Part shown: positions 8,208 through 16,367 of the stretch, piece by piece
Numbering within the stretch: position 1 is the first letter of the stretch
Layout: each line of letters opens with the position of its first letter
Assembly (NCBI RefSeq): GCF_027923385.1
Contig: NZ_BSEC01000001.1
Span: forward strand, 1,810,501-1,874,500
Direction: 5' to 3'
Source: Methylocystis echinoides
Lineage (GTDB): Bacteria; Pseudomonadota; Alphaproteobacteria; Rhizobiales; Beijerinckiaceae
Length of the DNA: 64,000 nt
Notes under the pieces: model-generated
What the model was told of the DNA's origin: nothing
What the model saw: the letters and a program-made list of their open reading frames with translations, nothing else
Database searches by the model: none
Translations under genes and position numbers: made by a program

Positions 8208-8825
8208 ATGGCCGAGATTGTATATGTCCTCATAAACGAGGCTATGCCGGGGCTGGTAAAGATCGGAATGACAACTTCTGATCTTGGTCAGCGCATCCGC
8301 AGCCTTTACACAAGCGGCGTCCCTCTTGCTTTTGAGCTTTTCTTCGCCTGTGAGGTCGCGAATGCAGCTTTCGTTGAAAAGCAGCTTCATGAAGCCTTTG
8401 GCGATCATCGCGTCAGCAAGTCGCGCGAGTTCTTCCGAATTGCGCCCGAACGGGTGAAAGCCGCGCTGCTGATTGCTACTCTGAAAGAAGTCAAGCTCAA
8501 CGATGCCGAGATATTCGAAACTCCGGAACAAAAGACGGAGGTCGAATTGGCCAAGCGTCGCGCGCGCTTTACATTCGCGATGATTGGAGTTCAGCCCGGC
8601 ACGGAGCTTCAACTGGAGAAAGACAATAACGTTACTTGTAAGACTGTGGACGACAAGAACCGAGTCGAGTTCAACGGAGACACAACATCGCTCTCGGACG
8701 CTGCGTTGCAAGCTTTAAAAGCGGCAGGTTACAATTGGCCAACGGCTTCCGGCCCTTGGGAGTGGACATACAAAGGCAAGCGATTGGATGAGATCCGTCG
8801 CGAGATCGAAGAAAGCGCCGATTGA
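8208..8825 (+). CDS. GIY-YIG nuclease family protein (MUG113/T5orf172-like), 205 aa
   Basis: Residues 1-90 form a GIY-YIG fold of the T5orf172/MUG113 class: YVLINEAMPGLVKIGMTT for the two beta motifs, Arg in LGQRIRSL, and Glu in FVEKQLHEAF. The C-terminal 75 residues (from about GVQPGTELQL to WEWTYKGKRL) look like a DUF4357/RAMA-type modified-DNA reader. A likely job is cutting or sensing foreign or modified DNA, but that is inference from domains. The gene is moderately AT-rich and sits in the HigBA islet. ATG 8208 was chosen over TTG 8205. Confidence 0.82.
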   Translation: MAEIVYVLINEAMPGLVKIGMTTSDLGQRIRSLYTSGVPLAFELFFACEVANAAFVEKQLHEAFGDHRVSKSREFFRIAPERVKAALLIATLKEVKLNDAEIFETPEQKTEVELAKRRARFTFAMIGVQPGTELQLEKDNNVTCKTVDDKNRVEFNGDTTSLSDAALQALKAAGYNWPTASGPWEWTYKGKRLDEIRREIEESAD

Positions 8826-8897
8826 GAATCGTGCGGGCCCGCACGATCGGAGCCCAGTTCTCAAACTGCCTCGTGATCTATCGAAGAGACTGCCGAC

Positions 8898-9122
8898 ATG
8901 CCCGTCTTGCTCGCCCTCTTCGTCGCGTGCATCCTGTTCGGCGCGATCCGCCGGGCCGCGCGCTTCGCGAGTTCGTCGACGATCACCGTGACCGTCACCG
9001 AGATCCGCCGTGGCGACGATGGCCGCGACCCGCCCGAGGCGCCGATCGTTCCTCGAGACGAGCCCGAGGTCATCGCCGCGAAGCGCCGGCTGATGCGGTC
9101 ACTACGTCGCGTAGTGACGTAA
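8898..9122 (+). CDS. Small predicted membrane protein, 74 aa
   Basis: One N-terminal hydrophobic helix (MPVLLALFVACILFGAI) is followed by basic residues and a polar tail with Thr-rich and Pro-rich parts. This suggests a single-pass inner-membrane peptide with its tail in the cytoplasm. The last codons lie within a perfect palindrome at 9099-9117. No family is recognised. Confidence 0.4.
   Translation: MPVLLALFVACILFGAIRRAARFASSSTITVTVTEIRRGDDGRDPPEAPIVPRDEPEVIAAKRRLMRSLRRVVT
9099..9117. repeat. Perfect 8-bp inverted repeat around TCG
   Basis: TCACTACG and CGTAGTGA flank a three-base centre. It overlaps the end of the 74-aa membrane ORF. It could be an operator, a recombinase site, or a short terminator stem without a T tract. 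Confidence 0.55.
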
Positions 9123-9416
9123 TCGCCATTGGCGGACCGCGTCCCGGCCTACTGTCGGTTAAAGCGACATCAGCCAAGGCGTCGGGATTGAAGCCCGACA
9201 AGCGGCTCATTCTCGCAATCGAGGCGCGCCATGAAATCCGCCATCGCCGAGATCGATCGCCCGCTGCCGCGCTGGAAAGCCGCCGGCCGAATGGCATGAA
9301 CCCCGACGAAGCGTTTCGCCGGGTCGCAAAAATGATCGACGAACATCGCCGCGATTCTGATTGGCTCCAAAAATTCCGCGAATAGATCAAACGTTTTAAC
9401 CGTTGCGATATTCGAA
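9123..9416 (+). other. Spacer with two tiny coupled reading frames
   Basis: A 22-codon frame (9231-9299, product MKSAIAEIDRPLPRW...) overlaps, by ATGA, a 29-codon frame (9296-9385, product MNPDEAFRRVAKMIDEHRRD...). Overlaps of this kind suggest translational coupling, and the second peptide looks helical. Both are too short to call as genes on sequence alone. Confidence 0.25.
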
Positions 9417-9647
9417 GTGCATCGCACAAAAGTTAAGTGCAAAAAGCAAAGCCTCGCGCTCGACGCCCGCGGCGCGAAAGCCTTGGCGCGCAGTTTCAAG
9501 GACAGCGATCCAGATATTCAACGGTCCTTCAGGAATCGCCTCTCGCCGCAGGATCTGGCCGGCTTGCATGCCGTGACGTCAAAAGCGGTCATGGCATTTG
9601 ACGAGCGAAATGACCCCTACGCCGCGAGCAGGCATCTGGGCAAATAG
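9417..9647 (+). CDS. Hypothetical protein, 76 aa
   Basis: The frame begins with GTG and encodes a basic N-terminus (HRTKVKCKKQSLALD) followed by helical segments and FDERNDPYAASRHLGK. No family is recognised and no strong ribosome binding site is visible. It is the last plausible ORF of the islet that begins with higB. Confidence 0.35.
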   Translation: MHRTKVKCKKQSLALDARGAKALARSFKDSDPDIQRSFRNRLSPQDLAGLHAVTSKAVMAFDERNDPYAASRHLGK

Positions 9648-9839
9648 ACACTGGCACAGTTAGTCACCGCGCGGGTTGTCTGGAGCATATTCCAAGATAA
9701 ACAGATGCCTATGAGAGATTACGTGTGGTTCCTATCTAAGTCGTCGCTTCGCCTAGACGCAAAACTTCTCGAGTGACATCCCCTGGTCATACAGCTAAAC
9801 TTTCGACTTAACCTTGACCTTTCGCCTGCCGGGGTGAGT

Positions 9840-11252
9840 ATGACGAGCTACAAGTTGTTTCGCGTGATTTTCAAATGTGCGGTAGTCGCTTTTCTTGCCC
9901 TGACGGCGGCTCATTTCTCATCAGCCTTCGCCGGTGCAGCCGATGATTATCCCACTGGATCAATCATCGACAGATCAACTCCCCAAAGCACCCTCGCGTT
10001 TTTTGTTCGCGCAACGAATGAGATCCGCGACGATATGGAGCGCTATAAGCTCCAACGCGAAGCGAGCGGATCGTGGACCTATCCGCAGCCGGATGATGGG
10101 GAACGTCAGCGGATCGATTATCTCGTATCTGAAGTCCTTGAAACGATGGATCTCTCAGCTGTGCCGGAGTGGTCTCGGGAAAAGATCGGCGCCGAGACTG
10201 CCTTCATGATACGCGAGATCCTTCGGCTATCTAAGATCGAGCCGAATACGCCGCTTCGTCAAATTGGCAATGATCTCTGGGTAATCCCGGGCACCTATAT
10301 TCAAATCGGTAAAATCTCGTCCGGCATGCGGACAGGCGACATCACATTCACTGCGGACACGGTCGCCAACGTTCCGGCAATGTATCGAAAAATTATTCCC
10401 AAGAAGCCGAGAAGCGAGTTCGATACTTACAAGTTCTACACGGAAAGCCCCGGTGGGATCATTCCTCCGGCGTGGACCGGATTTGTATATGCGCTCCCGA
10501 GCTTCTGGCTGAATTCGTTTGGGACAAACACGGTCTGGCAATGGACGCTTTTTGCGATTTCACTCTTGGCGCTCGCTTTTTTGCCATTCTCACTGAGACG
10601 AATATTCCCTGAGGGCGAGGTCCGAATGCTAGGCGTCGCGATCCTGACCATGATTATCGCAAAGATAAGTAATTATATCGTTATTGATGTCGGCAGCCTA
10701 ACTGCTCAAGGCGCACTCGTAGCATCTATTATCTTCTCGATAGCCTTTTATGTGTCTTTGAGCTTGAGTGCATTTATGCTCAGCGAGATCGTTGCCCGGA
10801 ACTATAGTCGGCTCAACCAACTGAACCCCAAAAATATCGACTCCAGCGTGTTTCGCTTACTTTGTCGCGTCGTTGGCGTCATGGCAGCTCTTGGTATCGC
10901 CGGTTACGGTTTGAGTGCTGCGGGATTTCCGGTCATGGGCATCGTCGCCGGCCTTGGTGTCGGCGGCCTTGCCTTCGCTCTCGCCGCGAAACCAACACTC
11001 GAGAACCTTCTCGCAGGGGTCGTTATCTATTTGGACAAATCGGTTCATGTCGGAGACCACATCGAATCGAAAGACATTGAGGGTGTCGTCGAAGAAATTG
11101 GAATGCGTTCGACTCGTCTCCGAGCGCGTGACGGCACTTTGATCAGTATCACTAATTCGGAACTATCCGACAAGATTATCCGAAACAAGACCCGCGCCAT
11201 AACTCCTGCATCAAATGAACCTGATGGAGCCGAAATGGATTCGACGCCGTAA
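9840..11252 (+). CDS. MscS-family mechanosensitive channel with shortened C-terminus (470 aa)
   Basis: A signal-like first helix and a roughly 190-residue extracytoplasmic region precede three membrane helices (about residues 225-310). The MscS pore helix and beta domain follow (GIVAGLGVGGLAFALAAKPT, then ENLLAGVVIYLDKSVHVGDHI). The Gly/Ala packing of the pore helix is well kept. The protein ends soon after the conserved SITNSELSDKIIRNKTRA segment, so the alpha/beta cage domain of E. coli MscS is missing or reduced to a 15-residue polar tail. ATG 9840 is used; GTG 9834 is also possible. The gene is less GC-rich than the core genes. It probably protects against osmotic downshock. Confidence 0.88.
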   Translation: MTSYKLFRVIFKCAVVAFLALTAAHFSSAFAGAADDYPTGSIIDRSTPQSTLAFFVRATNEIRDDMERYKLQREASGSWTYPQPDDGERQRIDYLVSEVLETMDLSAVPEWSREKIGAETAFMIREILRLSKIEPNTPLRQIGNDLWVIPGTYIQIGKISSGMRTGDITFTADTVANVPAMYRKIIPKKPRSEFDTYKFYTESPGGIIPPAWTGFVYALPSFWLNSFGTNTVWQWTLFAISLLALAFLPFSLRRIFPEGEVRMLGVAILTMIIAKISNYIVIDVGSLTAQGALVASIIFSIAFYVSLSLSAFMLSEIVARNYSRLNQLNPKNIDSSVFRLLCRVVGVMAALGIAGYGLSAAGFPVMGIVAGLGVGGLAFALAAKPTLENLLAGVVIYLDKSVHVGDHIESKDIEGVVEEIGMRSTRLRARDGTLISITNSELSDKIIRNKTRAITPASNEPDGAEMDSTP

Positions 11253-11810
11253 GCAGGACTAAAACAGACGACGGCAAGAGCAGGATTCTTGGAAGAACCG
11301 TTCGGGTCAGATCCAGGCCCTCAGGCGGCGGCCCCAGGCCGGTAGGCAAAGCGGCGCTATGCGGTCCCGCCAGAGAGAGGCCGGCGCCTCGACAAGAGGT
11401 CTGAGGCGCCTCTCGGAAAGTGGTCCATGATTAATGTTAGCATTCTGGCGGCTTGAAGCGCTTGGGAATGGTGGTCCAGGGTCAGCGTTAGTCTCCGACG
11501 GGGTTTTCCGCTACAATCTGCTCAACCGAAAGCCGCTTCCTCTTCATCGCCAATCTCCCTTCCCTTCCCCGGGAAATCCGCCAACCGAATTCTCGGGGGC
11601 GCCTCAGGCGCGATAGAGCGCGGAATAGGGGCATGAAAGTGCAGGGCAGGGAACATGTCGAATGGCGTGCGACCGACGAAGCTGCAACACAGGCCACTTG
11701 GCCGTGACGGGACTCCGTAACGCTATTGGCGCGCCGAGGTTCTACGTGCAGTCAGGAGTTGTCCTTCAAAATTCGAAAATTTGCTTGTAGTAATTCCATC
11801 AGTGACACCG
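11253..11810. other. Gene-poor spacer with hairpin and degenerate repeats
   Basis: No frame here looks like a gene. A bulged hairpin (stems GAGAGG/CCTCTC and CGCCTC/GAGGCG, 11375-11414) could end mscS transcription. Two related segments beginning GTGGTCCA (11420-11445 and 11471-11496) look like a degenerate direct repeat, perhaps from an old insertion. The rest shows nothing I can name. Confidence 0.4.
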
Positions 11811-12395
11811 TCAGCATTGGCGTTTTCCTGGGATTGCGGGATGGCAAATTCGGACTATCACGCCGAAGGCGGCCGCCAGTAGAACCCCGATCGTGACAAT
11901 AGAAACCGTGCTCCAATTTGGCTTCAGGCTGCCGAGCGTGACAAGCATGGTGGTCGCCGCTGCGGGCGGATGCTGAGCGCTTAAAGCCAATTGCAAGCCA
12001 ACAGTTACAGAGACCGCAAGAGCTGTCGCCGCAACCCGCTGCATCGACAGAATTTCTGAGGTCATGACCGCCGGCGTGTTTTGGGCGGCGAATGCAAACA
12101 ACGCTACAAATCCAGCGACAAGGCCGATTGCGTGGCCGACGATTGTATTCCAGACCCTTGCGCCAGACGCACCCGGCGTGACAGCCTGTATGAAAACTGT
12201 GGGTCCAAGGCTGGGGAAAAGCCAGGGCTCGTCGACCGATATCGCAAAGGATCCGATAGCCCCGATGACCAACCCGGAAATCATCGCAGGATAAAGCCGT
12301 GAAACGAGGGCGCGGCCGCGGCGATTTTTGAATTCGACGACTTCCGGGATTGGCTGCGGCGCAGTTCGGGAATCGTCTGAGGAGATAGGACTCAT
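11811..12395 (-). CDS. HPP-family integral membrane protein (194 aa)
   Basis: The sequence carries the HPP family marks: PWLFPSLGPTVFIQA after the first helix, and SAQHPPAAATTMLV, with the His-Pro-Pro that names the family. It has four or five hydrophobic helices and ends soon after the last one. Some HPP proteins have been linked to nitrite transport in plastids and cyanobacteria; whether that holds here is unknown. The start at 12395 is preferred over longer frames because the extra residues are low-complexity and polar. It stands alone between two gene-poor stretches. Confidence 0.85.
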   Translation of the reverse strand: MSPISSDDSRTAPQPIPEVVEFKNRRGRALVSRLYPAMISGLVIGAIGSFAISVDEPWLFPSLGPTVFIQAVTPGASGARVWNTIVGHAIGLVAGFVALFAFAAQNTPAVMTSEILSMQRVAATALAVSVTVGLQLALSAQHPPAAATTMLVTLGSLKPNWSTVSIVTIGVLLAAAFGVIVRICHPAIPGKRQC

Positions 12396-12767
12396 TGCTC
12401 GAGCGCCTTGCATGCAAGCATGGAAACCAGTCGGGTGAGGGCGCTCACCTCGCATCCAGAAACTCGGGTTCTATCGCGCCAATACCGCTTCCAACATTTT
12501 TTTTTGCGTCGCAGCGAAGGAAGCTGCTCATGGGCTGTCGGCTCGGCCGAGGAGGGCAAGGTCCTTGGTCGGCTTCGAGCCCGTCGAGGTGACGCAGAAA
12601 AGCGTTCGTGGTTGCCTGTTCGCTCGACCAGGACTTTGTTGCGGGGGATTTGCCACAACGCCACGTTACACGCGCGTCATTCGACGATCCCCGCAGCGAA
12701 CGAAAACATTGACCGGGGAACCGCCACATCCAGTCGAGACCTTCGAGGCATGGCGTGGCGGCAATCC
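12396..12767. other. Spacer without a convincing gene
   Basis: Frames on both strands are open (a minus-strand one covers 12445-12879) but their products are Arg/Ser-rich and match nothing I know. A run of T occurs near 12500-12508. The region follows the 3' end of the flavoreductase operon and may contain its terminator, though no clear stem plus T tract is seen. Confidence 0.35.
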
Positions 12768-13736
12768 TCAACGTCCCGACCCCGCTGGAAGGAATGTGTC
12801 GGAACGAATTTGTTTGAGGCTGGCGCCCTTCAGGAAGAGAACGCGTTTGAGGCGGCCTACCAATTTTTCGCCGCCACACAGGAAGAACGCCGTGTGGGGA
12901 AGCGCATTCTCATGCTCCAGCGCCGCCGTCGCCACATCGCCGCCGTGAGGCCCGGAATCGCTGAGGACGCGCGGGACATAGCGAAGGTTCGCGTGCCTCT
13001 TGGTCAGCGTCTCCAGATGATCGTGCAGATACAGTCCTTCGCGCTCCCGCGCGCCGTGATACAGCCGAATTGAACCACGATGCCCGCGCCGCAGCGCGTC
13101 TCGCATCACGCCGATCAGAGGCGCCAGGCCCGTGCCCGAACCGATCAGCGCCATCGGCTGATCCGGATCCACACCTTCATAGATGCATGTTCCGAGAGGG
13201 CCGGCGATATGAAGTTGGCGGCCGGGCGCAAGCTCTTCGGCGATGAATCTGCTCATCCTGCCACCCGGATGGAGACGGATGTGGAGCTCGACGAAGGAAT
13301 CCTCCTCCGGCAGACTCGCCAGAGAATAATGCCGTCCAAGTCCGTCGTCGGCGATGAGTTCCAGTAACTGACCGGGGCGATAGGCAAAGTCCGAGTCATG
13401 CTCCAGGCGCAGCCGCACCACGTCATCAGAAAGGCGATCAATCGAGTGAACGACAGCTTCCGATCGGGCCCCGGCTTCCCGCGCCGGAACGATGGTCAGA
13501 GGCGTTTCGGGGACGCAGACGCAGGGCAAAAAGTAACCCAACGCCTTCTGCGCGTCGCTGAGCCCTTGCTGCGCGGCGGCTGGCGGATTGCCTTCGACCG
13601 CGCGATGCATGCAGCTCTGGCAGACCCCGGACCGGCAGGAGTGAGGCGCGTCGATTTCTGCGCGCAACAGCGCGGAAAGGACGTCCTCCCCCGGCTCGAT
13701 CTCGATGGCTGCTTCTCGATAAGTCAGCAGCGTCAT
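12768..13736 (-). CDS. 2Fe-2S ferredoxin-FAD/NAD(P) oxidoreductase (322 aa)
   Basis: The N-terminal plant-type ferredoxin domain has C34-x4-C39-x2-C42 and C72. An FAD-binding barrel with RHYSL (RxYS motif) and an NAD(P)-binding domain with GSGTGLAPLIGVM follow. This is the arrangement of oxygenase reductase components such as methane monooxygenase component C, run in the order ferredoxin-FAD-NAD. It starts 6 bp after the truncated haemoglobin stop, so the two are almost surely one transcript. The natural reading is that it re-reduces the globin haem during NO dioxygenation or oxygen chemistry; this is inference. No oxygenase subunit gene is nearby. Confidence 0.9.
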   Translation of the reverse strand: MTLLTYREAAIEIEPGEDVLSALLRAEIDAPHSCRSGVCQSCMHRAVEGNPPAAAQQGLSDAQKALGYFLPCVCVPETPLTIVPAREAGARSEAVVHSIDRLSDDVVRLRLEHDSDFAYRPGQLLELIADDGLGRHYSLASLPEEDSFVELHIRLHPGGRMSRFIAEELAPGRQLHIAGPLGTCIYEGVDPDQPMALIGSGTGLAPLIGVMRDALRRGHRGSIRLYHGAREREGLYLHDHLETLTKRHANLRYVPRVLSDSGPHGGDVATAALEHENALPHTAFFLCGGEKLVGRLKRVLFLKGASLKQIRSDTFLPAGSGR

Positions 13737-13742
13737 CGGGCC

Positions 13743-14108
13743 TCAGTGGTTCAGCACGTCGTTGCGAACGGAATTGGCCAACGCGGCCACTTCTTGTACT
13801 TCCTTTTCACCGACGCCGAGCTGCCTGAGTGTCCTCGACAGGTCTTCGATCACCGCGTCGACATGCGAATCGTTCAAACCCTTGGCGACAAGCCTCTCAT
13901 GGGCCTTTCGCATGTCTTTGCCCGTATATTTATTGGGGCCGCCGAACGCCATGGTCAAAAAGGATTTTTGCTTTGCGAGCTGGTCTTCCATATTCACGCC
14001 GTCGAAGAAGCGCGCGATGCGCCCGTCCGCGAGAACGTTGCGGTAAAAAAGCTCGACTGCGGCATCCACGGCCTTTTCACCACCGAGACGCTCGTAAAGA
14101 CTAGACAT
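13743..14108 (-). CDS. Group I truncated haemoglobin (121 aa)
   Basis: This is a 2-on-2 globin of the TrHbN class. Seen are the N-terminal SLYERLGG, Tyr22 at the B10 position (LFYRNVLAD), Phe34/Phe35 at CD1, Gln residues in the E helix (DQLAKQKSFLTMAFGG), and proximal His70 in KAHERL. Tyr B10 with distal Gln is the usual set for NO detoxification or oxygen binding. It lies between the sigma/anti-sigma pair and the flavoreductase on one strand, with 85 bp to the anti-sigma gene and 6 bp to the reductase. The protein is soluble and cytoplasmic. Confidence 0.95.
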   Translation of the reverse strand: MSSLYERLGGEKAVDAAVELFYRNVLADGRIARFFDGVNMEDQLAKQKSFLTMAFGGPNKYTGKDMRKAHERLVAKGLNDSHVDAVIEDLSRTLRQLGVGEKEVQEVAALANSVRNDVLNH

Positions 14109-14193
14109 GCGTATCCCTCCCTCAGGCCAGCCGTGCTTCGAAGGCGGCCAAGTTTCTTCGAACGCTCCTTTAGAGGGGCGTCAGGGGGAGTTC

Positions 14194-14442
14194 TTACCTG
14201 GAAGCGTCGAAATTTTTTTCGGCCCGAACGACTTCGAGGAGACCGAGGTAAACCTCCTCGCATTCCGGGCACTGATGCATATGATGGCGCACGTCCGGGA
14301 GTTGCGCCGCGGCGTCCTCGCCTGCAGCCTCCAGCTCGGCATAGCGCGGCAATCGCTCGAAATAATCGCTGCACGACAGCTCCTCGCCGGCTTTCGCGGC
14401 GAAGATGGTGTCGATCAGGCGTCCGAACTCAGTGCGTTTCAT
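14194..14442 (-). CDS. Zinc-finger anti-sigma factor (82 aa)
   Basis: The central H54-x3-C58-x2-C61 (HHMHQCPEC) is the ZAS zinc motif of ChrR/RsrA-type anti-sigma factors. The protein is very short, soluble and has no membrane helix, so it would sense a cytoplasmic or redox signal through the zinc thiols. It begins 15 bp after the ECF sigma gene, the usual sigma/anti-sigma order. The partner is inferred from this adjacency. Confidence 0.85.
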   Translation of the reverse strand: MKRTEFGRLIDTIFAAKAGEELSCSDYFERLPRYAELEAAGEDAAAQLPDVRHHMHQCPECEEVYLGLLEVVRAEKNFDASR

Positions 14443-14457
14443 GCTGGATTCTCGTCA

Positions 14458-15156
14458 CTAATCGTTAGACGCCGTGAAAAAAGATTTCTTACCGTCTTCC
14501 AAATAGGGCCGGTCTGGCCGAGGCGTATCAAAAATGGCGATGAGCTCGCGATGTGTGACGCCCCTCGAGAGGAGGGCCGCCTGGAGCCGCTTGCGCGCAT
14601 CGTGGATGAGTTTATAGAGGCTATTTCGATTGGTTCCCAGCCATTCCGCGACGAGATCGAGCGGCATTTCCTGGAATGCATGCGCAATCAGAGCCTTGCG
14701 CTGCAAGGGGGTCAGCGCTGTTTCGATCGCCTCGCTCAGTATCGCCCAGGCTTTTTGCTGCTCGAGACTTCGCTCGGGTCCGGGATTGTCGATCGGCCAA
14801 TGCGGCATGGCGTCGCCAAGGCGCGCGGCTTCCATGGCCGAGGTTCGCCAGCGGCGGCGCCGCAGTTCGTTGAGGGTGACGCGAATGGCGATCGAATAGG
14901 CCCATGTAGTGAACTGACTGTCGCCGCGAAATTGATCCAGCTTGGATTGAATGAGGAGCAGGGACTCCTGTGCGCAGTCTTCCGCCAGGTCGTCATGATC
15001 GTAACCTGGGCCGGCGGCGTTGGCGGCGCCTTTGCGGGACAGGAAACTGAAAATGGCGCGGCGCAGCAATTGCCGCAGCTCCCTGACGGCGCCCTCCTGG
15101 CTTTGCCCCGTCTCGCGCAGAGCCGCCAGCCACTCAGTATTTGTTCTTGTCGTCAC
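14458..15156 (-). CDS. ECF RNA polymerase sigma factor (232 aa)
   Basis: Sigma region 2 is seen as DLAEDCAQESLLLIQSKLDQ and TTWAYSIAIRVTLNELRRRRW. Region 4 is LTPLQRKALIAHAFQEMPLD, then VAEWLGTNRNSLYKLIHDARKRL. About 40 residues follow region 4, ending in a polar FFTASND, which is longer than a minimal ECF factor. It heads a four-gene minus-strand operon with its anti-sigma factor, globin and flavoreductase. These genes are the most likely regulon core, including self-regulation from the 15157-15396 spacer. Confidence 0.93.
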   Translation of the reverse strand: MTTRTNTEWLAALRETGQSQEGAVRELRQLLRRAIFSFLSRKGAANAAGPGYDHDDLAEDCAQESLLLIQSKLDQFRGDSQFTTWAYSIAIRVTLNELRRRRWRTSAMEAARLGDAMPHWPIDNPGPERSLEQQKAWAILSEAIETALTPLQRKALIAHAFQEMPLDLVAEWLGTNRNSLYKLIHDARKRLQAALLSRGVTHRELIAIFDTPRPDRPYLEDGKKSFFTASND

Positions 15157-15396
15157 CGACGCCCCTGGAGTTGACCATAAGCCTCATGTTCGATCTTTCG
15201 TAGGCCATCCAGGATAGCCGAAGGGCGCCAGATTATCTCCCGTCTGCATCCGGGAGGCGATGTTCCCCTGCCGTCAATAATCTGCGGAAATTTACAAAGC
15301 TCTGTCTGGGAGACGCAAGTCTCATCCCGCGTCGGCATGCGGACCCCGAGGCCGACAAATATTTCAAAAGAGATCAGCGCCCGCTGGCGCCCGCTG

Positions 15397-16282
15397 TTAC
15401 AGCGCACGGATCCCAGCATCCGGTCCAGAGACATATACCTCGACGCCCTCGAGGCGGGAAGCGATCCGCCGGATGCTGTCGGCTGGCAGCATCGAGAAAG
15501 CCGTGGAGAGGCCGTCCGCCCTAGTCGCGGTCCGAGCAATCACGGAGACGCTGGACCATATCGGGCGCGCGCCGCCGGTGTGCGGATCGAAATGATGGGC
15601 GAATTTTCCCGAGGTGTCGAACGTTGTTCCCGCGGCGGCGGAGGTGGCGACTGCGCGATGCGAGTTCCACGATGTGTTTGATTTCTCGCTTGCCGTTCTC
15701 GAGCCCAACCCGCCATAGCGATCCATCCGGGCGTACGTCGAGCGCGCGCAGCTCTCCCATGTCGACCATCGTGTGCCCCACGCCCTCTCGCCGCAAGAGA
15801 TCGCACACGCGATCGGTGATATAGCCTTGGGCGATTCCATTCAACGTCAGCGCCATGCCTGGCGCCAGCGCGACGCGCGACTCGTCGAATGCGACCTACT
15901 TCCAACCGACATGTGCGAGCGCCGCCGCGATCCGAGCCGATCCCGGACCGGCTGGATCGGCGTCGGCGCGCGAGAAATGCGACGCGTATAAATTCCAGAG
16001 CTGCTGCACCGTCGGATCGAAAGCGCCGCTGGTCAAATCATGCATCTCCCGGCATTCGCTCAGCAGGCGCAGCAGGTCAGCCGGCGGGGCCTCGAGTGTG
16101 GCGTCACGATTGAGGCGGCAGAGCGCGCTGTCCGGCCGGCAGAGACTGAATACAGCCTCGAGCCGCCGCGCCTCAGCGACGCAAGCGGCGATCAATCGGT
16201 CGGCGGCCAAGGCGTCAGGATGATGAAGCTGGTTAGGAATGGCGTTGCGCTGCGAGTGGTTGCGTGCGCAAAGAGGAAAATC
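15397..16282 (-). pseudogene. apbE-like FAD:protein FMN transferase, broken by a stop and a frameshift
   Basis: Three blocks of an ApbE protein follow in order on the minus strand. The first has FSLCRPDSALCRLNRD and LTSGAFDPTVQQLW; the second LTLNGIAQGYITDRV and MVDMGELRALD; the third SGKFAHHFDPHTGG and TRADGLSTAF. Between blocks one and two the frame is unbroken except for a TAG at 15896-15898. Between two and three the frame shifts by one base near 15655-15662. The N-terminal MGT region is degraded. Family members attach FMN to Thr of target flavoproteins or act on the Nqr/Rnf systems. It lies directly upstream of the sigma operon on the same strand and may once have belonged to it. Confidence 0.85.
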
Positions 16283-16367
16283 TGCTCTGTAGCGCGTTGG
16301 CGACAGCGCGTGAGACCACTGGCTCCGGGAAATGAGGTATCGATGGCGCCGCAGGGCGGACTGATTA

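Noticed and set aside
11434..11616. A 60-codon plus-strand frame
   Set aside because: No start signal, low-complexity product, and it covers the degenerate repeat region.
12408..13073. A 221-codon plus-strand frame
   Set aside because: It overlaps the flavoreductase gene in antisense and its product has no motif.
15896..15898. Amber codon in apbE read as an unusual amino acid (recoding)
   Set aside because: A second lesion, a one-base frameshift, lies downstream, and no matching tRNA or pyrrolysine gene is seen; decay is the simpler reading.
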